Source of the DNA: VRUE01 sp963788975
Lineage (GTDB): Bacteria > Actinomycetota > Thermoleophilia > Solirubrobacterales > 70-9
DNA: 64,000 bases
Assembly (NCBI GenBank): GCA_963788975.1
Contig: CAWBIJ010000004.1
Coordinates: 682,001 to 746,000 of the forward strand
Reading direction: 5' to 3'
Shown: piece by piece, positions 1 to 7,701 of the stretch
Numbering within the stretch: position 1 is the first letter of the stretch
Layout: every line of letters begins with the position of its first letter
Notes under the pieces: model-generated
Database searches by the model: none
What the model was told of the DNA's origin: nothing
The model's input: only the letters and a program-made list of their open reading frames with translations
Program-made: the position numbers and the translations under genes

Positions 1-1
1 G

Positions 2-43
2 GAGGCGGTGCTGGCGACGGTGGCCTCGCCCTCGCCGGCGTAG
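2..43 (+). CDS. possible C-terminal end of a gene cut by the window edge
   Basis: The first bases read as an open frame ending EAVLATVASPSPA followed by TAG at 41-43, 12 bases before the next start codon. The spacing fits the tail of a co-directional upstream gene in a surface-polysaccharide locus. Only 13 residues are visible, so no function can be given and the frame could be chance. Confidence 0.25.
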   Translation, partial: EAVLATVASPSPA

Positions 44-55
44 GATCCCGCGACG

Positions 56-1036
56 ATGTCCGAGCAGGACTCATCTCGGGGTCGCGCGCGGCGCACCGCC
101 CGGCTGCTCAGGTCGAAGCTGCACACCGACGTCCACGAAGGGCTCGCCGGTCTGCAGGCTGCGATCGCCGATGTCCAGGCGGACATCAGGAGTCTCCATA
201 GCGAGCTCGGCCAGCTGCGCGCACGGGTCGAGGCGATCGAGGTCGACGCCAGGCGGGCGGCGGAGATCGCCCGCCACGCCTACGACGAGGAGCCGGCGAA
301 CAGGAGGCGGCTGCGAGAGCTCCGCGTCAGCGAGGAGTACGAGCTGGCCTTCACCGAAACCGAGCCTCTGGTCAGCTTTATCGTCCCCACCTACAACTCC
401 TACGAGACCCTGCGCGACGTCGCTCTGCCCTCGATTCTGGGCCAGACCTACTCGAACGTGGAGGTGATCGTCTCCGGCGACTGCGCTCCCGCGGAGACCG
501 AGGAGGCGATCGCGCAGGTCGGCGATCCTCGCGTCACTTACATCAACCGCTCGATCAGAGGGCCGTACCCTCAGGAGCGGTCGCGGCGCTGGTACGCAAT
601 CGGCGTCCCCCCCGTCAACGACGCGCTGGGCCTGGTCCGCGGGCGCTGGATAGCGATCCTCGGAGACGACGACGCGGTTCGGCCCAACCACACCGAGGAC
701 CTCTTGGTCGCAGCCCAGTCGTACCGCTACGAGCACTGCTACGGGCTACAGCTAGTCAACTTCGCAGAAGGGGATCCGATAACCCTCGGCCGGTTCCCGC
801 CCGAGCTCGGGCAGTGGGGTCTGCAAGCGGCCATCTACCACGCCGGCCTTCGCTTCTTCGAAGGCGAGCTCTCGGATGCGATCTACGAGGAGCCGAGTGA
901 CTGGTCGAAGTGCAGGCGAATGGTGCGGGCGGGTGTTCGCCTCGGGATGATCGACAAGGTCGTGGTCGACAAGAACGAGACCCGGCGTCGCTCGGCCCGC
1001 GAGTGGGAAGAGGGCGCGGTCCCGACTGCGGACTAA
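56..1036 (+). CDS. family 2 glycosyltransferase with N-terminal coiled coil
   Basis: Predicted GT-A fold glycosyltransferase of 326 residues, which would transfer a sugar from a nucleotide donor to a surface glycan or lipid carrier on the cytoplasmic face. A basic N-terminus is followed by a heptad-like helix (about residues 20-75). The GT2 domain starts at about residue 105 with VSFIVPTYNSYETLRD, and an acidic ILGDDDA motif near residues 202-207 is the expected metal/nucleotide-binding DXD site. It ends by overlapping the convergent ketoisomerase by four bases. Donor and acceptor cannot be told from sequence. The nearby FdtA-like and hexapeptide transferase genes suggest a glycan containing a modified deoxysugar. 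The coiled coil may serve oligomerisation; it is not part of the catalytic family. Confidence 0.8.
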   Translation: MSEQDSSRGRARRTARLLRSKLHTDVHEGLAGLQAAIADVQADIRSLHSELGQLRARVEAIEVDARRAAEIARHAYDEEPANRRRLRELRVSEEYELAFTETEPLVSFIVPTYNSYETLRDVALPSILGQTYSNVEVIVSGDCAPAETEEAIAQVGDPRVTYINRSIRGPYPQERSRRWYAIGVPPVNDALGLVRGRWIAILGDDDAVRPNHTEDLLVAAQSYRYEHCYGLQLVNFAEGDPITLGRFPPELGQWGLQAAIYHAGLRFFEGELSDAIYEEPSDWSKCRRMVRAGVRLGMIDKVVVDKNETRRRSAREWEEGAVPTAD

Positions 1037-1455
1037 TCGTCGTTATCGGCAGCGCGAACCGCGGCTCGGAATTCGGCGCGATCGCGGATGTAGTCGCTCT
1101 CGTCGTAGGGGGCCGAGGCGAGGACGAGATAGGCCGTTCCCGGAGAGAAGCCGACGAGGTCGTGCCAGACCATCGGCGGCAGGTAGAGCCCAGCACGAGG
1201 ATCCTCCAGTGCGAACGTCCGGCGTTGCGATCCGTCGTCGACCACGGCTTCGAGACGGCCGGCCACGCAGAACACCGCTTGCTCTAGCGTCAGGTGGGAA
1301 TGGCCACCCCGGATCGCCGCGGCGGGAACGTCGTAGACAAAGAAGGCACGGGCGATCTGGAACGGAACGTGCCTTTCGGCCTCGGCGAAGGCGAGGTTCC
1401 CCTGTGGGTCCTCGACCACGGGCAGCTCGACGGGTTTGCATTCCTCGATCCCCAC
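1033..1455 (-). CDS. FdtA/QdtA-like dTDP-sugar 3,4-ketoisomerase (cupin)
   Basis: A 140-residue single-domain cupin of the WxcM/FdtA/QdtA family, enzymes that move the keto group of dTDP-4-keto-6-deoxyglucose from C4 to C3 before transamination to 3-amino-3,6-dideoxysugars. The family features RGGHSH (about residues 49-54) and YLPPMVWHDL (about 91-100) supply the conserved histidines. Length matches the family (about 135-140). The start is GTG at 1455. It lies divergent to the hexapeptide acyltransferase at 1537, a pairing known from Fuc3NAc and Qui3NAc pathways (FdtA with FdtC, QdtA with QdtC). The matching aminotransferase is not in the window, so the exact sugar is inferred, not shown. Confidence 0.8.
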   Translation of the reverse strand: MGIEECKPVELPVVEDPQGNLAFAEAERHVPFQIARAFFVYDVPAAAIRGGHSHLTLEQAVFCVAGRLEAVVDDGSQRRTFALEDPRAGLYLPPMVWHDLVGFSPGTAYLVLASAPYDESDYIRDRAEFRAAVRAADNDD

Positions 1456-1536
1456 AGGCGCGGCCGACCCTAGCGGGACAGGCTTACAAGCTCGCTACGA
1501 TCAGCCGTCCTCCGGAGGACGGAACCGAGAGCCTCG

Positions 1537-2253
1537 ATGCCCACGATCCACAAAAGCGCCGTAGTCGAGACCGACGCGATCGGCGAGGGAGTGGCGGTTG
1601 GGGAGTTCTCGATCGTAAGGTCCGGCGCGGTCCTGGGTGACGGGGTGACGATCCACTCCCACGCGATCGTCGAAGCGAACGTCGAGATCGGCGCGGACAC
1701 GGAGGTGTTGCCGGGTGCTTACCTTGGCCGACGCCCGCGGGCGGTCGGGGCAATCGCCCGCGAGCCGACCTACCGCGAAGAGCTGCGTATCGGTCCCGGT
1801 TGCTCGATCGGGGCCCAGGCGATCCTCTACTACGACGTCGAGATCGGCAGCGACACCCTGATCGGCGACAGCGCAGCGCTGCGCGAGACCGCCCGAGTCG
1901 GCAACGGCTGCGTGATCGGCCGCATGGCGGTCGTCGATCGCGACATCCAGATCGGCGACGGCACTGTGGTCATGTTCGCTACCTCACTGGCAGCGAAGAC
2001 CAGGATTGGCAAGGGCGTGTTCATCGCCCAGGGTGTGATCACAACCAACGACAACACGCTTGGCGCAGGGGGCTGGGTCAAGGAGCAGATGGCGGGTGCG
2101 ACGATCGAAGACGAAGCGAGGATCGGCGGCAACGCGACCCTGCTTCCGGGAGTAACGATCGGCCGCCGCGCAATCGTCGGCGCGGGCTCCGTCGTGACCC
2201 GGGACGTCGAGCCCAGCGTCACGGTGCTCGGCGTTCCTGCTAGGCCGGCTTGA
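1537..2253 (+). CDS. left-handed beta-helix (hexapeptide repeat) acyltransferase
   Basis: Probable acyl-CoA-dependent O- or N-acetyltransferase of 238 residues. Almost the entire chain is built from hexapeptide repeats of the [LIV]-G-x-x-x-x type (IGEGVAVGEF, IGADTEVLPG, IGPGCSIGAQ, VGNGCVIGRM, IGDGTVVMFA, IGRRAIVGAG), the signature of a left-handed parallel beta helix that works as a trimer. The C-terminus GVPARPA is the usual cap. Beside a FdtA-like ketoisomerase, the likely job is acetylation of a 3-amino-3,6-dideoxyhexose, as done by FdtC/QdtC. ATG at 1537 follows an 81-bp divergent promoter gap. It overlaps the convergent methyltransferase by 14 bases. Confidence 0.75.
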   Translation: MPTIHKSAVVETDAIGEGVAVGEFSIVRSGAVLGDGVTIHSHAIVEANVEIGADTEVLPGAYLGRRPRAVGAIAREPTYREELRIGPGCSIGAQAILYYDVEIGSDTLIGDSAALRETARVGNGCVIGRMAVVDRDIQIGDGTVVMFATSLAAKTRIGKGVFIAQGVITTNDNTLGAGGWVKEQMAGATIEDEARIGGNATLLPGVTIGRRAIVGAGSVVTRDVEPSVTVLGVPARPA

Positions 2254-2854
2254 CACCGATCAGCAGCGCCATCTCGAGCCACTTCCAGTAACAGTCGACG
2301 TCATCGAAGCCGAGCTCGCGCAGCCACCCGAGCTGCGTCTCGACGTCGAGGCAGCGGTCGGAGGGGTCCTCGTTCTCGACCGGCTCATCGATCGCCGCGA
2401 AGAAGGCAAGATGGAGGCGCTGAGTCGGCGAGGCGACGTGCTCGAAGTTGGCGAAGATTCCGCTGGGCTCGAGCAGTTCGAGGACTTCATCGCAGAGCGA
2501 ACGCTTACGCTCGTGCGGGAGGTGGTGGATGGCCATCGAGGAGACGACCGCGTCGAAGCGGCCGAGATCGGGGAGCGACTCGGCCAGGTCGTGCTCGACG
2601 AGCTCAATGCGCTCGTCCCCGGCGAAGCGCTCGCGCGCCGCCGCGAGCATGACCGTGGAGAAGTCGAGGCCGACCCCGATCATCTCGGGCCGGTCCATCT
2701 GGAGCAAGGCGAGCAGACGCCCGTCGCCCGTGCCGAGATCGAGCACGCGCCGGACGTGCCGGGGCACGTGCTCGAGCAGCACGCTCTCCCCCTCGAGACG
2801 GCGCGGAAACCCATCTGCCCTAGCCAGATAGCGATCGACACGCTCGACGTTCAT
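2240..2854 (-). CDS. class I SAM-dependent methyltransferase
   Basis: A 204-residue Rossmann-fold methyltransferase. Motif I is VLDLGTGDGRLLALL and motif II VGLDFS, with the acidic residue expected to hold the SAM ribose. The DAVVSSMAIHHLPHERK segment is typical of small-molecule methyltransferases of the Methyltransf_25/12 type. I chose ATG 2854 (MNVERVDRYL) because GGAGGG sits seven bases upstream. Longer reads from 2872 or 3025 add a poorly conserved, Pro/Ser-rich extension. The substrate is unknown. Its position at the end of the sugar locus leaves sugar O-methylation possible, but it is convergent with that locus and may be independent. Confidence 0.75.
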   Translation of the reverse strand: MNVERVDRYLARADGFPRRLEGESVLLEHVPRHVRRVLDLGTGDGRLLALLQMDRPEMIGVGLDFSTVMLAAARERFAGDERIELVEHDLAESLPDLGRFDAVVSSMAIHHLPHERKRSLCDEVLELLEPSGIFANFEHVASPTQRLHLAFFAAIDEPVENEDPSDRCLDVETQLGWLRELGFDDVDCYWKWLEMALLIGVKPA

Positions 2855-3039
2855 CCACTCCCCTCCGGACATGCCGCCATTATCGGGCTTGCTCGATGGC
2901 CGAATGATTGAGGATGAGGGCGTCGCCTTTGGGCGAGGCCGGGCCCTTATGGAATGCTCGAGCCAGCGGGAAGCCAGGCCTTGGATAAACCCGAGTCGCC
3001 CAGGCTCGACGCGACCGGCAAACACGCGAGGAGAACACG

Positions 3040-3802
3040 ATGCTCAGCAGGATCGCCCAGCACCTCAGCTACTCGAACCTGGTAGCGACGATCGCGCTCT
3101 TCATCGCGCTCGGCGGCGGCGCCTATGCAGCCGCAACACAGCGAAAAAGAACTCCGTCAACTCGAAAGCGATCAAGAACGGTCAGGTGAAGTCGGTCGAC
3201 GTCGCCAACGAAGGGCTGACCAGCACCGACATCAAGAACGGGACCGTGAGCGGCTTCGAGATCGGCGACGGAGTGTCACAGGAGCCAAGAATGCAAACGG
3301 AACGGTCACCGGCACCCACATAGGCGATGGTGCCATTACGAGTCCCAAGATCGGCGATGGCGCCATCACGGGCTCCAAGATCGCCGATGGAGCCGTCGGG
3401 TCGGCGGACCTCGATCCCAACACCGTCGGAGACATCATCTCAACCGCCGGCACGTTCCCGAACGATGGCGTCTCCAGGGAGGTTCTCAAGGTCCCGGGAT
3501 TCGGGAAACTGACGGCGAGCTGCTCCGGCGCCGATACCGTCGGCCTCTTCTATGGGCTCGAGGTAGGGGTGAAACAAACGCCCGCATCTGGGGCCAACGA
3601 CCCATTCGACGAGGAACCCAAAGGGGCCGCGGCGATCACGAGTGAAAAAGGCGGGGGCGTTGGCTTCAGTGGCTCGAAATCGATCCTCGTCGAAGCAGAA
3701 GTGTTTGCCTTCACGGATGACCGGGTTCTCGCCATCGACCTGCCTGTTACCCCGGGCTGCGTCTACCGCATCCGTGCCACGCTCGACCACAATGAGACTT
3801 AG
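3040..3802 (+). pseudogene. secreted repeat protein (MLSRI...ALGG family), broken by two frame changes
   Basis: Starts MLSRIAQHLSYSNLVATIA with a hydrophobic signal segment ending ALGGGAYAA. The rest is a run of short repeats of the type NGTVTG-x-IGDGAITG-x-KIADGAV, then a C-terminal globular region. This is a recognisable exported family in Thermoleophilia and related actinobacteria. The frame changes twice: the start frame is lost near 3135-3146 (it would stop at 3187), the NTAKKNSVNSKAIKNGQV part is in a second frame, and SVTGAKNANG onward is in a third from about 3268. Each switch equals one missing base. One lies near a run of five A. Restored length would be about 255 residues. Either decay or two base-calling errors explain it. 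Function unknown, probably cell surface. Confidence 0.7.
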
Positions 3803-3837
3803 CGCCTCGAAGTTCCGCTGCGCGCGATAGCCGTCGG

Positions 3838-5097
3838 CTAGCGGCGCCCCTCGGCCCGCGCCTGCAGCAGCTCGCGTTCGGGCGCGTTGCCGCTCATCGC
3901 CGCTGCTCGGGCGAACTCCGCCGCCGCCTCTTCGGTGCGACCGAGGCGCTCGAGCAGCTCGCCACGTGCAGCCGGCAGCAGGTGGTAGCCCCCGAGCGCC
4001 GGCTCGCTGGCGAGATCGTCGAGCAGCTCCAGGCCCGCCGCCGGGCCGAACGCCATCCCGACGGCGACGGCACGGTTCAGCCGCACGACCGGTGAGCCGG
4101 TGATCGCCGCGAGGCCGTCATAGAGGGCGGCGATCCGCTCCCAGTCGGTCTGCTCAGGCGTTCGGGCCCGAGCGTGGCAGGCGGCGATCCCGGCCTGCAG
4201 CGCGTATGGGCCGAGCGGCCGCCCCAGCGCTTCTGCCCGCTCCAACCCCTGCAGGCCACGCCCTATCAGGACGAAATCCCAGCGCGAGCGGTCCTGCTCG
4301 AGCAGCGGGATCGCCTCGCCGGCGGCGCCCGTCCGCGCCGGGAAGCGCGCAGCCTGCAACTCCATCAGCGCCACCAGGCCCAGCGCCTCTGGCTCGCGTG
4401 GCGCCAGGCCGACGAGGATCCGCCCCAGCCGCATCGCCTCCTCGCAGAGGTCGGCCCGGATCCAGTCCTCGCCGCCGCTCGCCGCGTAGCCCTCGTTGTA
4501 GATCGCATAGATCACCTCCAGAACCGAGGCGAGCCGCTGCTCGCGCTCAGCTGCGCCCGGCACCTCGATCGGCACCCGCGCCTCGGCCAGGGTCCGCTTG
4601 GCGCGGACGATCCTCTGCGCCACCGTCGACTCCTTGGCGAGGAAGGCACGGGCGATCTCCGCCGTACTCAGCGAACCGACCAGGCGCAGGGTCAGCGCCA
4701 CCCGCGCCTCGGTGGAGAGCACCGGGTGGCAGGCGGTGAAGATCAAGCTGAGCAGGTCGTCTTCGATCTCGTCGTCGGCAGCGGCGGCGAGATCGGGCTC
4801 GGCGAACCGCGCCCACAGCTCGACTTCGCGCCCCAGCTCCTCCTCCTTGCGAGCAGCCATCTCACCGTGCCGAAGACGATCGATCCCCCGGTTCTTCGCC
4901 GTCGTCATCAGCCAGGCGCCGGGGTTGTCGGGAACACCCGATGCCGGCCATTGCTCCAGCGCAGCGACAAGTGCATCCTGGGCCAGGTCCTCGGCCACGC
5001 CGACGTCGCCGGCGATGCGCGCCAGCCCAGCGATTAGCCGGGCCGACTCGATCCTCCAGACCGCGTCGATCGCGCGGCGGGCGTCGTCCCCCTCCAT
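3838..5097 (-). CDS. ECF42-type RNA polymerase sigma factor with C-terminal TPR-like extension
   Basis: A 419-residue ECF sigma factor. Region 2 lies at about residues 15-85 (DLAQDALVAALEQWP, then TTAKNRGIDRLR) and region 4 at about 125-185 (LSTAEIARAFLAKESTVAQRIVRAK). A long alpha-helical C-terminal part of about 230 residues contains NEGY and RLNRAVAVGMAFGP, landmarks of the ECF42 group (SigmaK-like, DUF6596/TPR). Such factors usually lack a classical anti-sigma and are encoded beside a DGPF/YCII protein, which is the next gene downstream of the start at 5129-5557. The C-terminal extension is known to be needed for activity in studied members. Targets cannot be read from the sequence. Confidence 0.88.
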   Translation of the reverse strand: MEGDDARRAIDAVWRIESARLIAGLARIAGDVGVAEDLAQDALVAALEQWPASGVPDNPGAWLMTTAKNRGIDRLRHGEMAARKEEELGREVELWARFAEPDLAAAADDEIEDDLLSLIFTACHPVLSTEARVALTLRLVGSLSTAEIARAFLAKESTVAQRIVRAKRTLAEARVPIEVPGAAEREQRLASVLEVIYAIYNEGYAASGGEDWIRADLCEEAMRLGRILVGLAPREPEALGLVALMELQAARFPARTGAAGEAIPLLEQDRSRWDFVLIGRGLQGLERAEALGRPLGPYALQAGIAACHARARTPEQTDWERIAALYDGLAAITGSPVVRLNRAVAVGMAFGPAAGLELLDDLASEPALGGYHLLPAARGELLERLGRTEEAAAEFARAAAMSGNAPERELLQARAEGRR

Positions 5098-5128
5098 GCT
5101 CAGCCTGCTCGCCGCGCGATCCGGCCCG

Positions 5129-5557
5129 CTACTGGTTCTGCTCCGCCTGCGCTCGCAGCCGCTCCTCCTGTTCGCGCAGCTCCGGCGTCATCTCCTCGCC
5201 GAAGTCCTCGGTCTCGAAGACCTGGCGGATCTCGATTTCGCCCCCTTCTTCATGTGGGTCCGGACAGCGCCTGATCCACTCCACCGCCTCCTCGAAGGAG
5301 CCCACCTGCAGCAGCCAGTAGCCGGCAATCAGCTCCTTGGTCTCGGCGAAGGGACCGTCGACCACAGTGCGCTCGCCATCCGCGCCGAACTTGATCCGGG
5401 CCCCCTTCGAGCTCGGGTGCAGGCCCTCCCCGGCCAACATCACGCCGGCTTTGACCAGCTCTTCGTTGAACTTGCCCATCTCGGTGAGCATCTCCTCGCT
5501 CGGCATCTTGCCGGCCTCGGAGTCCTCAGTCGCCTTGACAATCGCCATCACTCTCAT
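5129..5557 (-). CDS. DGPF/YCII-domain protein, partner of ECF42 sigma
   Basis: A 142-residue protein with the DGPF signature inside VVDGPFAETKELIAGYWLLQV and the YCII-like ferredoxin fold around MRVMAIVKATEDSEAG. The C-terminus is long and acidic. The start at 5557 (MRVMAIV) is supported by AAGGA seven bases upstream. An earlier start would add a basic, family-atypical leader. It is followed after 31 bases by the ECF42 sigma factor on the same strand, the standard arrangement. DGPF proteins of this type are often proposed to take part in ECF42 signalling, but their biochemical role is not established. Confidence 0.85.
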   Translation of the reverse strand: MRVMAIVKATEDSEAGKMPSEEMLTEMGKFNEELVKAGVMLAGEGLHPSSKGARIKFGADGERTVVDGPFAETKELIAGYWLLQVGSFEEAVEWIRRCPDPHEEGGEIEIRQVFETEDFGEEMTPELREQEERLRAQAEQNQ

Positions 5558-5701
5558 CTCGCAGTCCTTTCGGGTCGTCTTCGCGGGAAATCGTCTCCGA
5601 TATTTCCGCCCTCTACCCACTACGACGAGCGAGCGCCGCCGAAATCGACATTACTTGTGTAGGGCTTGCGAACCGTCCCAGGAACCTTCCGAAGCCCGCC
5701 C

Positions 5702-6053
5702 ATGACAGTCCTGCTCTACGACAACCTGGTCGTGCCGACCGTGGTGCTGGAGGACGGTCGGCCGCTCGCCGAGTCGAATGCGATCCTCTGGTACTTCGCC
5801 GACGGCACCCACTACCAGCCCGACGATCCTTACGAGCGTGCCCAGGTGCTGCAGTGGATGTTCTTCGAGCAGTACAAGCATGAGCCGACGATCGCGGTCC
5901 TCCGCTTCTGGATCGCGATCTCCAAAGATCCCCCACCCGCAGCGGAGATCGAGGCCAAGCGCACAGCCGGGCGCGCTGCGCTCGACGCGATGGAGCGCCA
6001 CCTCGCTCGAGCGGGTCGAAGCCCAGCCGGGAATCGTCCCGATGACCGCCTGA
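5702..6053 (+). pseudogene. glutathione S-transferase remnant with two internal deletions
   Basis: The reading starts MTVLLYDN and jumps directly to LVVPTVVLEDGRPLAESN, so roughly 40 residues of the N-terminal thioredoxin-like domain are missing, including the glutathione-contacting region. AILWYFADGTHYQPDD and the helical segment ERAQVLQWMFFEQYKHEPTI are well kept, as expected for bacterial GSTs. The chain then runs ALDAMERHL and continues only in another frame as ERVEAQPGIVPMTA, the usual GST C-terminus, ending at TGA 6051-6053. The second loss therefore removed about 60 residues and shifted the frame. Two separate in-gene deletions argue for true decay rather than sequencing error. Confidence 0.75.
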
Positions 6054-6061
6054 ACTCCGGC

Positions 6062-6676
6062 TTAACCGGCGCGCTCATCCCAGGCGCGCTCCATCTGCCG
6101 CATCAGCGCCGGGTACACCACCCAGTAGCGGAACGGCTTGATCAGGGCCATATAGGCCCTGCCAAAGGCGCCGCGAGGCTTGACGTAGACGGCCATCCGG
6201 CCCTCGTAACGGCCATCGCCCAGATCGACCCAGCCCAGATGAGCGACGCCGTGGACGGTCTTGTTCGAGATCTCGGCAGCGGCCTCGCGGTCGGTGCGGT
6301 AGAGGGGGACGAAGGGGAGCGAGCCGAAGGTGAAATCCGACGCGGTGCCGCGCAGGTCGGATGGAAGGCGATCGCGCAGCGAGGTCTCGGTGTCGCCCGG
6401 AATCGGCAGCTCTCCCGGCTCCTCGCCGTCGACCGAGGCCGAGATCTCGCCGAGGTCGAGCCAGCGGCCGAGACGGTCGCGGAAATTCCAGAGGAAGCGG
6501 GTCGGACGGGACTCGGCCTGGGACGGGTCGAAGGAGCCAGCCATGTCGAGCAGGTCCTGGAACTCACTGGGGCCGCCCCGCATCGGCAGGGCCCAGACGT
6601 CCTCCAGGGTGAAGTCGGGAACGAGGTCGTGGATGCGCCAGGGACGGGATTCGTGCTCGGCGTTTGGGAGCTTCAT
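6062..6676 (-). CDS. DUF2867 family protein
   Basis: A 204-residue protein resembling DUF2867 (PWRIHDLVPDFTLEDVWALP near the start, PFVPLYRTDREAAAEI and HGVAHLGWV in the middle, KPRGAFGRAYMALIKPFRY near the end). The family is widespread and of unknown function. The conserved hydrophobic stretches suggest a soluble, lipid- or small-molecule-binding START-like fold, but that is inference. ATG 6676 was chosen because GGAGGT precedes it. A start at 6766 would run through both operator palindromes and over the TetR start. It is divergent from the TetR gene at 6759 and is the obvious target of that repressor. Confidence 0.75.
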   Translation of the reverse strand: MKLPNAEHESRPWRIHDLVPDFTLEDVWALPMRGGPSEFQDLLDMAGSFDPSQAESRPTRFLWNFRDRLGRWLDLGEISASVDGEEPGELPIPGDTETSLRDRLPSDLRGTASDFTFGSLPFVPLYRTDREAAAEISNKTVHGVAHLGWVDLGDGRYEGRMAVYVKPRGAFGRAYMALIKPFRYWVVYPALMRQMERAWDERAG

Positions 6677-6689
6677 CGCAACCTCCGAT

Positions 6690-6707
6690 CCATACGCTGT
6701 CGTATGG
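6690..6707. promoter_or_regulatory. palindromic operator 1 of the TetR/DUF2867 divergon
   Basis: CCATACGCTGTCGTATGG is a perfect inverted repeat with 7-bp arms (CCATACG/CGTATGG) and a 4-bp centre. It sits 13 bp upstream of the DUF2867 start in the only gap between the two divergent genes, where a TetR dimer site is expected. Confidence 0.75.
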
Positions 6708-6735
6708 ACAGTATGGGAGCGACTTGCATCTGTCA

Positions 6736-6749
6736 ATACGGTGCCGTAT
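6736..6749. promoter_or_regulatory. palindromic operator 2 of the TetR/DUF2867 divergon
   Basis: ATACGGTGCCGTAT is a perfect inverted repeat with 6-bp arms. It shares the ATACG/CGTAT half-sites of operator 1 but with a shorter centre, and ends 9 bp before the TetR start codon, consistent with autorepression. Confidence 0.7.
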
Positions 6750-6758
6750 AGATCTGGC

Positions 6759-7322
6759 ATGGCCAAGGTTCAGACTCCCCGCAACGCTTGGATTGAAGCG
6801 GCGCTCGAGGCGCTCGGAAGTGGCGGGCCGGAAAGCATCCGGGTCGAGACGCTGGCGACGCGCCTGGGGGTCTCCAAGGGCGGCTTCTACTGGCACTTCA
6901 AGGACCGGGCGGCTCTGCTCGAGGAGATGCTCGACAGCTGGGAGCAGAGCGTGGTCGGCGACGTCATCGCCGAGGTCGAGAGCGAGCCGGGCGAGCCGCG
7001 CGCCAAGCTGCAGCACCTTTTCGAGCTGGCGATCGCCTCCTCGGGCGGCATCTTGCCGGTGGAGCTGGCACTGCGGGACTGGTCGCGGCGCGATGAGGAG
7101 GTGGCGGCGCGGCTGCACCGGGTCGACAACCGGCGCATGGCGTACCTGCGCTCGCTGTTCGGGCCCATCTGCGTCGACGAGGACGACGTCGAGGCCCGCT
7201 GCATCCTCGCCTTCTCGCTCTTCATCGGCAGCAACTTCATCGCCGCCGAGCACCCAGGAAGGAGCCGGTCCCAGGTTCTGCAGCTGGCGATCGACCGCCT
7301 GCTCGCCGAGTCCTGGGGCTGA
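6759..7322 (+). CDS. TetR/AcrR family transcriptional regulator
   Basis: A 187-residue one-component repressor. The N-terminal helix-turn-helix is clear: WIEAALEALGSGGPESIRVE, then LATRLGVSKGGFYWHFKDRA (about residues 9-55). The C-terminal ligand domain is unassigned, so the inducer is unknown. Its ATG at 6759 lies 9 bp after a palindrome and 82 bp from the divergent DUF2867 start, with two operator-like repeats between. It is followed after 13 bp by a DCC thioredoxin-like gene, probably co-transcribed. The regulon is likely just this divergon. Confidence 0.9.
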   Translation: MAKVQTPRNAWIEAALEALGSGGPESIRVETLATRLGVSKGGFYWHFKDRAALLEEMLDSWEQSVVGDVIAEVESEPGEPRAKLQHLFELAIASSGGILPVELALRDWSRRDEEVAARLHRVDNRRMAYLRSLFGPICVDEDDVEARCILAFSLFIGSNFIAAEHPGRSRSQVLQLAIDRLLAESWG

Positions 7323-7335
7323 GGTGGCCGGCCGT

Positions 7336-7701
7336 ATGAAGAGGCGCCCTGTGCTTGTCTTCGACGGCGACTGCGCCTTCTGCACCAGTTGCGCCCGCCT
7401 GCTCGAGCGAATCGGCCCGGAAGCGGAGATCGTCGCCTGGCAGCTCGCCGACCTCGACGAGCTGGAGATCACCGCGGCGCAGGCGGCTGAGGCCGTGCGC
7501 TGGATCGAGGCCGACGGCACGGTCCGCACTGGGCACGAAGCGATCGCCGCGGCGCTAGCCGCGGGCGGGCGGCCCTGGCGGATCGCCGGCTGGGCGATCC
7601 TGCTGCCGGCGGTCTCGCCACTGGCGGCGGCGGGCTACCGGCTGATCGCCCGCAACCGGCACCGGCTGCCAGGGGGCACGCCCGCCTGCAGTAAGCACTA
7701 G
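7336..7701 (+). CDS. DCC family thiol-disulfide oxidoreductase-like protein (DUF393)
   Basis: A 121-residue protein starting with the family signature LVFDGDCAFCTSCARLLER: DGxC followed by CxxC, the DCC motif predicted to form a thioredoxin-like redox site. The C-terminal half has two hydrophobic segments (WRIAGWAILLPAVSPLAAAG) that may contact the membrane. The substrate is unknown for the family. It follows the TetR gene by 13 bp. Its stop overlaps the convergent secreted protein by four bases. Confidence 0.82.
   Translation: MKRRPVLVFDGDCAFCTSCARLLERIGPEAEIVAWQLADLDELEITAAQAAEAVRWIEADGTVRTGHEAIAAALAAGGRPWRIAGWAILLPAVSPLAAAGYRLIARNRHRLPGGTPACSKH

Noticed and set aside
71..736. Long minus-strand open frame opposite the glycosyltransferase
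   Set aside because: It is a GC-rich shadow frame, with no family resemblance and high Val/Arg/Asp content typical of antisense frames.
4174..5037. Plus-strand open frame opposite the ECF42 sigma factor
   Set aside because: It is an antisense frame of a clear sigma gene, with Arg/Gln-rich low-complexity composition.
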